From: Paenibacillus rubinfantis
GTDB taxonomy: Bacteria > Bacillota > Bacilli > Paenibacillales > Paenibacillaceae
Reading direction: 5' to 3'
DNA length: 64,000 bases
NCBI RefSeq assembly: GCF_001486505.1
Contig: NZ_LN909055.1
Coordinates: 34,834 to 98,833 of the forward strand
A program made the position numbers and the translations under genes. Of this stretch, positions 35,830 through 44,689 are shown piece by piece. The notes below the pieces were generated by a model that made no database searches, was not told the origin of the DNA, and saw nothing but the letters and a program-made list of their open reading frames with translations. Position 1 is the first letter of the stretch, and every line of letters starts with the position of its first letter.

Positions 35830-36483
35830 TCAACTTTTGGAAAAAACCGACATCCGGTATCGCTCATACTCCTCCGGCGTGTCGATATCGCGGGGCGCGG
35901 GACCGGGAATCTTCACCTCATGGATCTGATCCCTGTATCGCCGCAGCAACTCTTTGGCGCCAACGTCCCCGTCCAGTTCCTTTAATGCGGGGTATAGCTG
36001 GGCTGCGAACAACACCGGATGCGCCGGACGATCCTCATAGACCGTTTGCACAATTCCGGCACCGGTTTGGATGAATCCTTCCGTTACTTGCCGTATCACA
36101 TCCGGCGAGATCTCCGGCTGATCGCCCAGGATGATTTGAATCGCCGCCGGTGTATAACGCTCTTCCAGCTGCCGGATCCCGGCCGCCAGCGAGGCGCCGA
36201 GTCCCCGGTTGGCCTGCGTCGTTGTCAGCCATTCCACCGGCAGATCCTCAACATGCTCGCGCTGCAGCGGCCCTCCTTCGGCGGCGATGATCGCCACCCG
36301 CACATTGCCGGCCGCCAGCGCCTGATGCATCGTTTGCTTGAGCAGATTTCCGCGCGGCGCCGGCAGCAGCAGCTTGGGTTCCCCCATCCGCCGGGATGCG
36401 CCGCCCGCGAGAATTAGCGCCCACACTTCTCCTGAGTCCGCTCTGCGCTTAGACACGGCAGGATTCCGGGAAGGCAGGTTCAT
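35830..36483 (-). CDS. mocA: molybdenum cofactor cytidylyltransferase (MocA-like)
   Basis: 217 residues from ATG 36483 (TTG one codon earlier is also possible). The nucleotidyltransferase signature LILAGGASRRMGEPKLLLP (about residues 24-42) and LGDQPEISPDVI identify the MobA/MocA fold. In this position, overlapping the xdhC end, it should make the cytosine dinucleotide form of molybdopterin used by xanthine-dehydrogenase-type hydroxylases. It is the last gene of the catabolic cluster. The ribosome site is weak and translation may be coupled to xdhC. Confidence 0.88.
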   Translation of the reverse strand: MNLPSRNPAVSKRRADSGEVWALILAGGASRRMGEPKLLLPAPRGNLLKQTMHQALAAGNVRVAIIAAEGGPLQREHVEDLPVEWLTTTQANRGLGASLAAGIRQLEERYTPAAIQIILGDQPEISPDVIRQVTEGFIQTGAGIVQTVYEDRPAHPVLFAAQLYPALKELDGDVGAKELLRRYRDQIHEVKIPGPAPRDIDTPEEYERYRMSVFSKS

Positions 36484-37544
36484 CAAGGAAAGAAGTCCGC
36501 GATGAGGACAAGGCGTTCTCGCTGCTTTCGGCGCTAGCTGTCCCCTTGCGATCGCGCAGGAAACCGCCGCGGCGGCCGTTCTTGACGGCGGTCATTTCCG
36601 CCAGGATGCTCATGGCGATCTCCTCCGGCGTTTCCGCGCCGATGTCCAGCCCTACTGGCGAATAAAGGTTGTCCAGCAGCTTGGGGTCGATTGCGCGAAC
36701 CGGTTCACCCGGGGTCCGACTTGGCTCAAGGATCTTCTCCAGCCGATAACGGGAACCCACTAGCCCGAGGTAAGCAACCTCCGGCGTTAGCATCCGATGG
36801 ACTGCCTCCCGGTCCAGATCCAGGTTATGCGACATGACGACGACGTATTTGCCCCGAACGTCGACCTGCTCGAACGCAAGACGCGGGATGACCCGCAGCT
36901 CGTCGGCTGCGGGAAACCGCTCCCGCGTCGCTTTATCCGTCGCATGGTACGCGACGGTCACCCGCCACTGCAGCCGGCGCGCCAGGCTGCAGAGCAAGCG
37001 CGCATCGTCGCCAACGCCGACGATGATCAGCTCCGGGCGCGGTGCGACCCGCTCCAGCAGCAGCTCCAGCTGCGTGCTGCCCTCGGTGCGTCGCACCAGC
37101 CCGGCCCCAGTGGCTCCACATTCCCTTCCCCTTTGCACTCCCGCATCGGCCCATAAATCCTGTCTCTTATACACTTCAGGATGTGTATAGGAGACAAATC
37201 CGGTCCGCCGCGTCCGGCGCACGAACCGGATCAAACGGCTCGAGCCACACCGTGATCGCCCCGTTGCACCCCAGGCCGATCCCCCACACCTCGTCTTCCC
37301 CGATGCGGAAGTCGTAAAGCAGCTTGCGCGGCTCCAGGGTACGCAGCACCTCCTGCGCATGCTCGCGCAGGTCCTCTTCGATGCAGCCGCCGCTCAGGAT
37401 GCCCGTCACCTCGCCATCGGTATGTATGAGGCATCGCGCCCCTTCCCGGCGATAGGCGGAGCCGTCCACATCAACGATGGTCGCAACGACGCAAGCCCGG
37501 TGTTCCGACCGGCAATCGTCCAGCGCATGGATGAGCTCCTCCAT
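36449..37544 (-). pseudogene. xdhC: xdhC, split by an adapter-like insertion
   Basis: Two pieces of one XdhC/CoxI-family Mo-enzyme maturation factor. The N-terminal part runs from ATG 37544 for about 115 residues (GSAYRREGARCLIH, SGGCIEEDL, GCNGAITVWLEP) and ends in CLLYTS. The C-terminal part, in another frame, continues after VYKRQ with the Rossmann domain (IIVGVGDDARLL, YVVVMSHNLDLD, YLGLVGSRYR, SPVGLDIGAETPEEIA). Both junction peptides come from an adapter-like stretch at 37160-37197. Total about 350 residues, near normal XdhC length. XdhC inserts the sulphurated cofactor into the hydroxylase encoded upstream. In the organism the gene is probably intact. Confidence 0.85.
37160..37197. other. 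Nextera mate-pair junction-adapter-like sequence (assembly artefact)
   Basis: The 38 bases begin CTGTCTCTTATACAC and end with GTGTATAGGAGACAA. They align over their full 38-base length to the mate-pair junction made of two head-to-head 19-bp Tn5 mosaic ends, with mismatches mostly at the centre. Minus-strand reading gives VYKRQ and CLLYTS, peptides typical of adapter contamination. It breaks xdhC and shifts its frame. Confidence 0.9.
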
Positions 37545-37615
37545 CTTCTCGTCATCTCCCGTCTTCGTTCGTTTTCTGTGATGTCCTCTGAAAGAAATCA
37601 GCCTCAGAGAGCCGC

Positions 37616-37797
37616 AAAGTTGCATTTTGTACAACATTTTTGAGGAGTGAATTCCCTCCCCGGCTCAAATGTTGCATCAAGTACAACATTTTCCGTTCAT
37701 TGGCGCAGAACAAGCTCAAAATGTTGCAGTTTCTGCACTATTTTCCCCGCTACATCAAACTTTCGCCTTAAAATGCTGCACATTTCGCAACATTTCC
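37616..37797. repeat. array of four GTTGCA palindromes, 51-bp period
   Basis: Units begin at 37616, 37667, 37718 and 37770, i.e. 51, 51 and 52 bp apart. Each is a 26-30 bp imperfect palindrome of the form AAAATGTTGCA-N4-6-TGCAACATTTT (for example AAATGTTGCATCAAGTACAA). The region between the hydroxylase large subunit and xdhC (37545-37826) has no ORF. A lone unit of the same family occurs at 18167. Confidence 0.75.
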
Positions 37798-37826
37798 TTC
37801 GGTTGAGTTTAGATCAGAGCTAAATC

Positions 37827-40142
37827 CTAGGCTTGCAGCGATTTCCACACGCGTTCCGCCGACAGCGGCAGCACGTAACCGCGACGCCCCGTCGCATGGG
37901 CGATCGCATTCGCGATTGCGCCCGGAACCGGATCCAACGCGACCTCGCCCAGGGACTTGGCTCCAAACGGGCCATGCGGATCGGCTTCCTGCACGAAATG
38001 CACCTGAACCTCAGGCATATCCTTGGCCCCCGGCATGCGGTAGTCCATCATCGAAGGGTTCAACACCTTGCCCTCCTGAACGATGAGATCCTCCATCGTC
38101 ACCCAGCCGATCCCTTGCGCGACGGCACCCAGCACCTGGCTCTTTGCCATCGTCTCGTGGATGATCATACCCGAATCGTGGACGGCCCAATAACCAATGA
38201 CCTTCGTCCGACCGGTGTCCGGGTCCACCTCCACCTCGGCGACATGCGCAGCAAATGGATAGTTCGGCGAAGGATGCCCGAAATAAGTCGCATCCGGCAG
38301 CTCGGTATCCGGGACATAGGTTTCCTTGACGGTTAGCTCCTCGCCGGCATGGCGGGCCCGGAACCAGTCGGCAACATCGCCAAGCGAATACGTCTTATCC
38401 TTGTGCTTCACGACGCCCGCCTCGTACACCGTTCCTTCGCCAAGCGCCTGAGCGGCCAATTGCCGAATTTCGCGGACCAGCGATTCCGCCGCTTTTTGCA
38501 CGGCATTGCCGCCCATGACCGTACTGCGGGAAGCCAACGTACCGATCCCAAACGGATACCGCCCGGTATCGCCGGACTTCACCAAAATCTCGTCTTCCGG
38601 AATCCCCAGCACGCGGCTGGCGATCCGAGCATAAGTCATCGTCATCCCTTGGCCCAGCTCGATTTCGCCGGTTTCCACCTCAACCAGTCCGCCCGGCTTG
38701 ACGCGGATCACCGCCGTAGAGCCGTCAAACCGCGGATCGATCGCGCGGAAGCCGGAGACGTGGTTAGCCACTGCAAGGCCAAGGCCCCGGTAAGGCGGCA
38801 GTTCTTTTCTCCGCTCCCAGCCGGAAAGCTCCTTCACCTTCTCGATGCAGGCATCCAAACTGCAGGTATCGAGACGATAGCCATGCAGTGTGGTATCGCC
38901 GGCGTGCACGATATTTTTAAGGCGTAGCTCGGCCGGGTCCATCCCCAGCTCCAGCGCAATTTCGTCGATGACGCTTTCCACCGCAAACAGCATTTCCGCA
39001 TTCCCGAACCCGCGCATACAGGTGGTTGGGCTATTGTTGGTGTACACCAGGTATCCCGTTGATTTCACATTGTGGAAATGATAGATGTTATCCGGCCGGG
39101 TGCAGGCGGTGGCAATCACGTTTGGGCTCCAATAAACCCGAGCCCCGGCATCCGCATACACAGTGAGGTCTTTATAAACAAAGTTCCCTTCCGCATCCGC
39201 ACCGATTTCGATATCAAAAGTCAGCGGAACCCGCGGATGGGCCGTTATCATATCCTCATACCGATCCAAAATGATCTTTACATGCCGCCCCGTCGCCATC
39301 GCCAACGCTGCGGCAATCACGTGTACCTTCAAGACGTATTTAGCGCCAAAAGAACCCCCGATCGGCGGCACAATGATCCGCACTTTATCCTCCGGCAAGC
39401 CAAACCCGGCGGCATACGCTTCCCGCGCCCGGTACGGAATATGCGAAGGCGCCCAAATGGTAATGCCATCCTCCTCCGACCAGTGCGCAATCGCGCCAAC
39501 CGGTTCCAGATGTCCCTGATAAATCCGATTGGATACGTAACGACCGCCTTTCACGACGACCGCCTTCTGCTTCCCTTCCTCCAGGTCGCCGCGCGCGACA
39601 TCCACCTTCATCGGCCGGTTCAGCTCCACATCCTCATGAAGCTGCGGCGCTCCCGGAATCATCGCTGCTTCTGGATCAAACACGCCTTCCAGCGGTTCCA
39701 ATTCCACTTCGATCAGGGCCAGCGCTTGCTCGGCCGCCTCTTTCGTCTCCGCAGCCACCGCGACGATTTCATCGCCGATAAAAAGCACGCGGTCTCGAGC
39801 GAGAATGTTCCAGTCCTTGAATTTGGTAGGTCCGTATTTATGGTTTGGCACATCGTCCGCCGTGATAACGGCATGAACGCCTTCAACCTGGCGGGCCTTC
39901 TCGACATCAATCCGCTTGATCCGCGCATGCGCATAGGGGCTGCGGTAGATCGCGCCGATCAACTGCCCGGGGAAATTCATGTCGTGCAGATAGCGGGTTT
40001 GCCCTTCCAGCTTGGATGGGAGATCCAGCGGCTTTGTCTTTAACGCCGGATTGACTTGCCGAGCCGCCTGGTTTGGATCTGCCGGATTCATGACCTTGGC
40101 GTCCGTCGATTTACTTGGTTGCTGCATCCTGTTTGTCGTCAT
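37827..40142 (-). CDS. xanthine-dehydrogenase-family hydroxylase, molybdopterin subunit
   Basis: 771 residues from ATG 40142 (AAAGGAG eight bases upstream), overlapping the small-subunit stop by four bases. Family features: the GGSFGAKY cofactor loop, the TTCMRGFGNAEM segment and GAKSLGEVALDPVPGAI near the C-terminus with the invariant catalytic Glu. Such enzymes hydroxylate an electron-poor carbon of a purine or other N-heterocycle (or an aldehyde) using water. The three subunits are separate genes here and are interleaved with a decarboxylase-like gene. The surroundings are not those of purine catabolism: no uricase, allantoinase or pucR is seen. The substrate is therefore open. Confidence 0.92.
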   Translation of the reverse strand: MTTNRMQQPSKSTDAKVMNPADPNQAARQVNPALKTKPLDLPSKLEGQTRYLHDMNFPGQLIGAIYRSPYAHARIKRIDVEKARQVEGVHAVITADDVPNHKYGPTKFKDWNILARDRVLFIGDEIVAVAAETKEAAEQALALIEVELEPLEGVFDPEAAMIPGAPQLHEDVELNRPMKVDVARGDLEEGKQKAVVVKGGRYVSNRIYQGHLEPVGAIAHWSEEDGITIWAPSHIPYRAREAYAAGFGLPEDKVRIIVPPIGGSFGAKYVLKVHVIAAALAMATGRHVKIILDRYEDMITAHPRVPLTFDIEIGADAEGNFVYKDLTVYADAGARVYWSPNVIATACTRPDNIYHFHNVKSTGYLVYTNNSPTTCMRGFGNAEMLFAVESVIDEIALELGMDPAELRLKNIVHAGDTTLHGYRLDTCSLDACIEKVKELSGWERRKELPPYRGLGLAVANHVSGFRAIDPRFDGSTAVIRVKPGGLVEVETGEIELGQGMTMTYARIASRVLGIPEDEILVKSGDTGRYPFGIGTLASRSTVMGGNAVQKAAESLVREIRQLAAQALGEGTVYEAGVVKHKDKTYSLGDVADWFRARHAGEELTVKETYVPDTELPDATYFGHPSPNYPFAAHVAEVEVDPDTGRTKVIGYWAVHDSGMIIHETMAKSQVLGAVAQGIGWVTMEDLIVQEGKVLNPSMMDYRMPGAKDMPEVQVHFVQEADPHGPFGAKSLGEVALDPVPGAIANAIAHATGRRGYVLPLSAERVWKSLQA

Positions 40143-40642
40143 CGCACGGCTCCTTTCGAGGCGAGCACATGCTCCGCCGCTTCGATGATTCCGCGATAGC
40201 CGGTGCAGCGGCACAGATTATTTTTCAACGCCGCACCGATGTCCCCTCCGAACAAGGCGGGATTTTGCAGCCAAGCCCAGGTGGTCATCATGACGCCCGG
40301 GGTACAGAAACCGCATTGTACGCCGCCGTACTCCTGCATCGCCTGCTCCAGCTCCCGAAACTCGGGGTGCCGGGCCAAGCCCTCGATCGTTTCAACCGCT
40401 TGTCCTTGAGCAGAAGCCACGGGCACAAGGCAAGAGACCACCGGTTGACCCTCCAGCAGCACGGTGCAAGCCCCGCATTCGCCGGTGCGGCAGCCGATTT
40501 TAGTCCCCGTCAGGTCTTGGCCTTCGCGGATAACATCCGCCAGCGAGGCGGTCGCCTCGCCGGTCCAGGTCACGTCCTTGCCATTGATCGTTAACGTCAT
40601 GCTAGAGTTAGAGTTAGGGTTATGGTTACGTCCGCCGTTCAT
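40139..40642 (-). CDS. xanthine-dehydrogenase-family hydroxylase, [2Fe-2S] subunit
   Basis: 167 residues from ATG 40642 (GAAGGTG eight bases upstream); a longer open frame upstream runs into the neighbouring gene. After an Asn-rich leader of 15 residues, the plant-type cluster is GCRTGECGACTVLLEGQPVVSC and the second, helical-domain cluster is CGFCTPG with CRCTGY (motifs quoted in part). Electrons pass from the Mo site through both clusters to the FAD subunit. An internal ATG 15 codons in could be an alternative start. Confidence 0.93.
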   Translation of the reverse strand: MNGGRNHNPNSNSSMTLTINGKDVTWTGEATASLADVIREGQDLTGTKIGCRTGECGACTVLLEGQPVVSCLVPVASAQGQAVETIEGLARHPEFRELEQAMQEYGGVQCGFCTPGVMMTTWAWLQNPALFGGDIGAALKNNLCRCTGYRGIIEAAEHVLASKGAVR

Positions 40643-40671
40643 CTGGCAGCACCTTCTTCCTTTGCTTATGC

Positions 40672-41631
40672 TTATGTGTCTTGTACGGAGGAATGGAAAA
40701 CCTCCTGCCGCGTGAAGCTGCGCTCCAGCAGGCCGTCCTCCTGCAGATAGGTAATAAACGTCTCGATCTGCGGCCAGTTCGCAGCGACGCCGTAAGGCCA
40801 CATATCGCCGTTCATCAGCTTGGCCGATTGCTCAGCCGATTCCCAAACGAACGGATTGGAGGTTGCATTGCGGATCGTCTCCAGTAGCTCCGCGATCCCT
40901 TCCTCTTTGATCTCCCGCATCAGCCCATACAGCTGCTTGGGCAACTCGGGGAATTGCCGAACGGTCTCCGACTTCAGCGACACCAAATGCATGATCGGAA
41001 AAATCCCCGTACGTCCGTAATACTCCCGCTCAACGTTCCAGACATCAGGGAACAACCGGCGCAGCACGCCGCCTTCCCCCGATGCAGGGAACAGCTTCGC
41101 CGGCGGACGCCGGGCCGTCATGATCGCATCCACCTTGCCTTCGGCTAATGCTTCAAAAATGTCGCCTTCCACCAGCGTAGCCGGCGTCTCCACCGGAACT
41201 CGCTCCGGACGGAACGTAAACCATTCCATCTCTTCATTGGCGATTCCCCATTCATGCCGGAACATGCCTCGGACCCAGACGGCCGCCGTCATTTGAAACT
41301 CGGGAAAACCAAAGCGCTTCCCTTTCAGCTCGGAAGGATGGGTATACGGACTGTCCGAACGCACATAAATCGCGTTATGCCGGAACGATCGCGACAGAAA
41401 GACCGGAATCGCCGTTAACCGCGTATCTTCCCCGCCTTTGGCAATCAGGTAAGAAGCCAGCGAAAGCTCGGATACGTCATAAGTAGCTTGCGAAATTTGT
41501 TTAACAAAAATCTCCTCAATCGACTCCCGCTGCACGTCCAGCTTGAAGCCGGGCAACGTTTTGCCGCCGTTTAGCAGCTTTAAGGTGCGGTCGCTTTCCG
41601 ACATCGCTACCGTCAATTTTGTCCCTGTCAT
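40672..41631 (-). CDS. 4,5-dihydroxyphthalate decarboxylase-like protein
   Basis: 319 residues, ATG with AAGGAG upstream. The sequence has a type-2 periplasmic-binding-protein fold (YVRSDSPYTHPSELKGKRFGFPEF; DAIMTARRPP) but no signal peptide or lipobox, so it is cytoplasmic. This is the pattern of the cofactor-free 4,5-dihydroxyphthalate decarboxylase family. It sits between the small and FAD subunits of the hydroxylase. It may decarboxylate a hydroxylated ring intermediate. The exact reaction is not deducible, and a binding-protein role is an alternative. Confidence 0.8.
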   Translation of the reverse strand: MTGTKLTVAMSESDRTLKLLNGGKTLPGFKLDVQRESIEEIFVKQISQATYDVSELSLASYLIAKGGEDTRLTAIPVFLSRSFRHNAIYVRSDSPYTHPSELKGKRFGFPEFQMTAAVWVRGMFRHEWGIANEEMEWFTFRPERVPVETPATLVEGDIFEALAEGKVDAIMTARRPPAKLFPASGEGGVLRRLFPDVWNVEREYYGRTGIFPIMHLVSLKSETVRQFPELPKQLYGLMREIKEEGIAELLETIRNATSNPFVWESAEQSAKLMNGDMWPYGVAANWPQIETFITYLQEDGLLERSFTRQEVFHSSVQDT

Positions 41632-41651
41632 GCGGATGCTCCTTCCCCTCG

Positions 41652-42500
41652 TTACTGGCCGTTTGCGAGCAAAGCGTTCGCGGCCCGCTTGATATATGTG
41701 CCAACCAAGGCGCGGCGGTAATCCGCGCTGGCGCGCACATCCGTAATTGGCGAGCTGTGCTGCACGTATAACGCGCTGAGCTCATCCAGCTTGGCGGCGG
41801 TCAGTTCACCGCTCCACCGCTGCTCCTCCTCCGCGCCGAGCACGAAGGGCTTAGGCGCGGCCGCGCCTACCGCGGCGGTCCCCCACTCGATCTCGTTCCC
41901 TTTGCCTTGCAGCAGCAAGGCGATGGAGACGATCGAGATGTCGGTGGCCGCGCGCTGATCATGCCGCAGAAATACCTGCGGCACCTCAAGCACCCGGGCC
42001 GGGATGAACAGCGACGCGATCAGCTCGCGTTCGCGAAGCTGGGTCGCCTTCGGCCCGGCAATGAAGTCCGCGATCGGCACACTGCGGGTGCCGTCTGCCC
42101 CGGCCAGCCGCACTTCCGCTCGGTAAGCCACGAGCGGAACGACCATATCGGCGGCCGGGGAGGCGTTCGCCACATTGCCGCCAAGCGATGCGCGGTTTTG
42201 GATCTGCCAGCCGCCAACGATGCGGGCGGCTTGTTGCAGCGCGGGCACGACGCGGAACAAGTCGCTGCCCCAAATTTCGGCAGCCGTCACCGCGGCGCCG
42301 ATTTCGAGACCTGCCTCAGTGCGGCGGGTCGCTTGCAGCTCCGGCACGCGCCGGATGTCGAGCCAGTCGGTTGACTCCGACTCGTACGATTTGCGCTGCG
42401 CGTTCACGAACAAATCGGTTCCCCCGCACACGATGCGGGGGCTCCGCTCCCGAAGCAGCTCAAGCGCTTCGTCTAAACTGCGGGGCTGTAGCCAGGCCAT
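41652..42500 (-). CDS. xanthine-dehydrogenase-family hydroxylase, FAD subunit
   Basis: 282 residues, start preceded by AAGGAGGGG. FAD-binding PCMH-type domain with RIVCGGTDLFV near residue 25 and QIQNRASLGGNVANASPAAD near residue 100, plus a C-terminal CO-dehydrogenase flavoprotein domain. It transfers electrons from the [2Fe-2S] subunit to NAD or another acceptor. It is the M subunit of the three-part hydroxylase; all three have conserved motifs, so the enzyme appears functional. Confidence 0.92.
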   Translation of the reverse strand: MAWLQPRSLDEALELLRERSPRIVCGGTDLFVNAQRKSYESESTDWLDIRRVPELQATRRTEAGLEIGAAVTAAEIWGSDLFRVVPALQQAARIVGGWQIQNRASLGGNVANASPAADMVVPLVAYRAEVRLAGADGTRSVPIADFIAGPKATQLRERELIASLFIPARVLEVPQVFLRHDQRAATDISIVSIALLLQGKGNEIEWGTAAVGAAAPKPFVLGAEEEQRWSGELTAAKLDELSALYVQHSSPITDVRASADYRRALVGTYIKRAANALLANGQ

Positions 42501-42592
42501 AGTTGCCCCTCCTTCATGTGAATAATGGTTATGTCAGGGAGCCGCAAGACTCCTTGCTAGCTTTTTGAGGGTTGCTGCTGCTCGTTCTCTCT

Positions 42593-42904
42593 CTACTCCA
42601 GCGCTGTCGCCAGATCCTTGATCCACGGACGGCCGGTCAACGGCTCGATCTTGACCTCGCTATCCGGCACAGCCCGAATGCTGCATAAGTAACCGGGTTT
42701 GCCGTCAACAAACGCCGAGCATTCTTTGCAGGCGTTCGCCGAGCGGCAGGAATACCGCACCGAAAAGGACGGATCTTGATGCTCCCGAATCCAAAAAATC
42801 GCATCCAGCAAGCTCATGCCGTCTCGAAACGGAACCTCGAATTTCTCCAGGGAAGCGCCGCTTTCAGCATCGCCGCGAACCACGTTTAAAGTAACTGTTG
42901 CCAT
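42593..42904 (-). CDS. [2Fe-2S] subunit similar to the N-domain of fumarate reductase FrdB
   Basis: 103 residues from ATG 42904 (AAGGGAG nine bases upstream). It matches only the N-terminal ferredoxin domain of succinate dehydrogenase/fumarate reductase iron-sulphur subunits: SVRYSCRSANACKECSAF then GYLC supply the four cysteines. The first gap is C-x5-C rather than the usual C-x4-C. The C-terminal domain with the [4Fe-4S] and [3Fe-4S] clusters is absent. It lies next to the flavoprotein gene and most likely forms a soluble two-subunit enzyme with it. Confidence 0.8.
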   Translation of the reverse strand: MATVTLNVVRGDAESGASLEKFEVPFRDGMSLLDAIFWIREHQDPSFSVRYSCRSANACKECSAFVDGKPGYLCSIRAVPDSEVKIEPLTGRPWIKDLATALE

Positions 42905-42965
42905 TGTTTGTGTCTCCCTTCTTTCGTAACCGCCTTGCCGGCTTGCTTGCTCTTGTTTATCTCCG

Positions 42966-44666
42966 TTATACACCAACCGGCAAGGGAACCTCGGATACGA
43001 CCCATTCTCCCGCCTCGTTTAGGATATAGCTGTAACTGGACGGCTGGGTGAGCGTATCGTCATAATCCAACCGCACATGGGCGCCGCGCGTCTCTTTCCG
43101 CTCCAAGGCCCCCAGCACAATCGCTTCGCTGACCTTCAGCATGTTGGCGGCTTCCAATTTTTCAAATAGGGACAAAGCGAATTTCCCCGGCTTCGCCAGC
43201 GAGATGCGGTCCAGCTCACCGCGCAGTGCCCGGAGCTCCGTCAAGGCTTCCTTCAAGCCGCTTTCCGTCCGAAGCGGGCCAGCTCCCTTCCACATGATCT
43301 GCTGAAGCTTCCGCTTAAACGTTTGTAGCGACGCGTTGTCTCGATCCACCGGAATCGGGTGCCAAAATTGCGTCAAACGCTCCATCTCCCGTTCAAATGC
43401 CCGGCGAACGGCGGCCTCATCCAGCTCCTCTCGCTTCTCCCGTGCAGCCGTTTCGCCCGCAATGCGGCCGGTAACCAGCGCTTCGGTGATGGCGTTACCC
43501 GATAAGCGGTTTGCCCCGTGCATGCCGTAAATCAGCTCGCCCGATGCGAGCAGTCCCGGGACACGGGTGTGCATCGCTTCATCCACGCGAACGCCGCCGA
43601 GCATAAAGTGCGCCATCGGCGCGACTTCCACCATATCTTTGGTCAAGTCAACCCCTTGGTTTCGCAAAATATCGATGACCGGACCAAACGCTTCCTTCAG
43701 CTTATCCTCCGGCACCATCGTAAAGTCGAGATAAGCTCCGCCATGCGGCGTACCGCGCCCGGCTTCCACCTCCCGGAAGATCGCCAGCGTCGTTTGGTCG
43801 CGGGCAGCCGTATATTTGCCGGCTACTTCACCGTTGTACTTGTCCATAAATTCCTCTTTCAAGCCATTCAGCAGACGGCCGCCCAGCTTATAGCGGAACG
43901 GATCCCACATGATCGGATCGATCCCGACGAGCGGCGGAAACAGATGAGCGATCGGGAAGAATTGCACCATCTCCATATCACGCACCTCAGCTCCCGCTTC
44001 GGCCGCCAGGACAAATCCGTCACCCGTCATATTCGCGGACGCGCTGTTGCGCTCGAAGACCTCCGTTAATCCACCCGTAGCCAAAATGACTGAAGAAGCG
44101 GCGATACTGATCGGGCGATACTCCTCCATCTCAAAGCCTATTGCACCGATGGCCCGTCCATTTTCGACGACTACTTTCGTAATCATCACGTTTTTGAGGC
44201 GTTGGATCTTCTCGTCTTTCCAGATCGATTTCTTCAGCCCGGCCGCCGTTGCGCCACCCGTATTTAAAATGTCCACGTACACGCAGCGAGCTTTGGAATG
44301 CCCCGGTGCAAAAGCCTGTGAACGCTTGCCGTCCGGCGTACGGGCCCACTTCACACCATAACCTTCCGCTTCGAGAATCACCTCAGGTCCCCGCTCGACA
44401 ACGGCGCGAACGATATTCGGGTCCGCCAAACCACGGCTTCCTTTCATCGTGTCCTCAAAATGGACCTGCGCGTTGTCCTCTTCCGCTTCCCCTAAAGCGA
44501 CCGCCACAGTCATCTGGGCCAAAATCGTGGCACCGCCCCGGCTGATCAAGCTTTTGTCGGTCAGAATGACACGCGCTCCCTCATCGGCCGCCGCTCTTGC
44601 GGCCATCAGCCCGGCCGCGCCGGATCCGACCACCAGCACATCGGTCTGTAAATGCAATGGTTCCAT
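42966..44666 (-). CDS. fumarate reductase/succinate dehydrogenase-type flavoprotein
   Basis: 566 residues; AAAGGAGGAG upstream of ATG 44666. The Rossmann FAD motif VLVVGSGAAGLMAARAA is at residues 10-26, HFMLGGVRVD gives the active-site His region, and GANRLSGNAITEALVTG the second FAD contact with the conserved Arg. Related proteins reduce or oxidise C-C bonds next to carboxylates (fumarate, urocanate, aspartate). Here it probably reduces or dehydrogenates a ring or open-chain intermediate of the pathway using its small [2Fe-2S] partner. Confidence 0.87.
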   Translation of the reverse strand: MEPLHLQTDVLVVGSGAAGLMAARAAADEGARVILTDKSLISRGGATILAQMTVAVALGEAEEDNAQVHFEDTMKGSRGLADPNIVRAVVERGPEVILEAEGYGVKWARTPDGKRSQAFAPGHSKARCVYVDILNTGGATAAGLKKSIWKDEKIQRLKNVMITKVVVENGRAIGAIGFEMEEYRPISIAASSVILATGGLTEVFERNSASANMTGDGFVLAAEAGAEVRDMEMVQFFPIAHLFPPLVGIDPIMWDPFRYKLGGRLLNGLKEEFMDKYNGEVAGKYTAARDQTTLAIFREVEAGRGTPHGGAYLDFTMVPEDKLKEAFGPVIDILRNQGVDLTKDMVEVAPMAHFMLGGVRVDEAMHTRVPGLLASGELIYGMHGANRLSGNAITEALVTGRIAGETAAREKREELDEAAVRRAFEREMERLTQFWHPIPVDRDNASLQTFKRKLQQIMWKGAGPLRTESGLKEALTELRALRGELDRISLAKPGKFALSLFEKLEAANMLKVSEAIVLGALERKETRGAHVRLDYDDTLTQPSSYSYILNEAGEWVVSEVPLPVGV

Positions 44667-44689
44667 CCTGCTGTCTCCTCCTTTTGCGC

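Noticed and set aside
37160..37197. Genuine Tn5-like transposon end or inverted-repeat insertion in xdhC
   Set aside because: The match is to the synthetic junction of two mosaic ends at exact adapter length, with no transposase and no target duplication seen; an adapter artefact explains it better.
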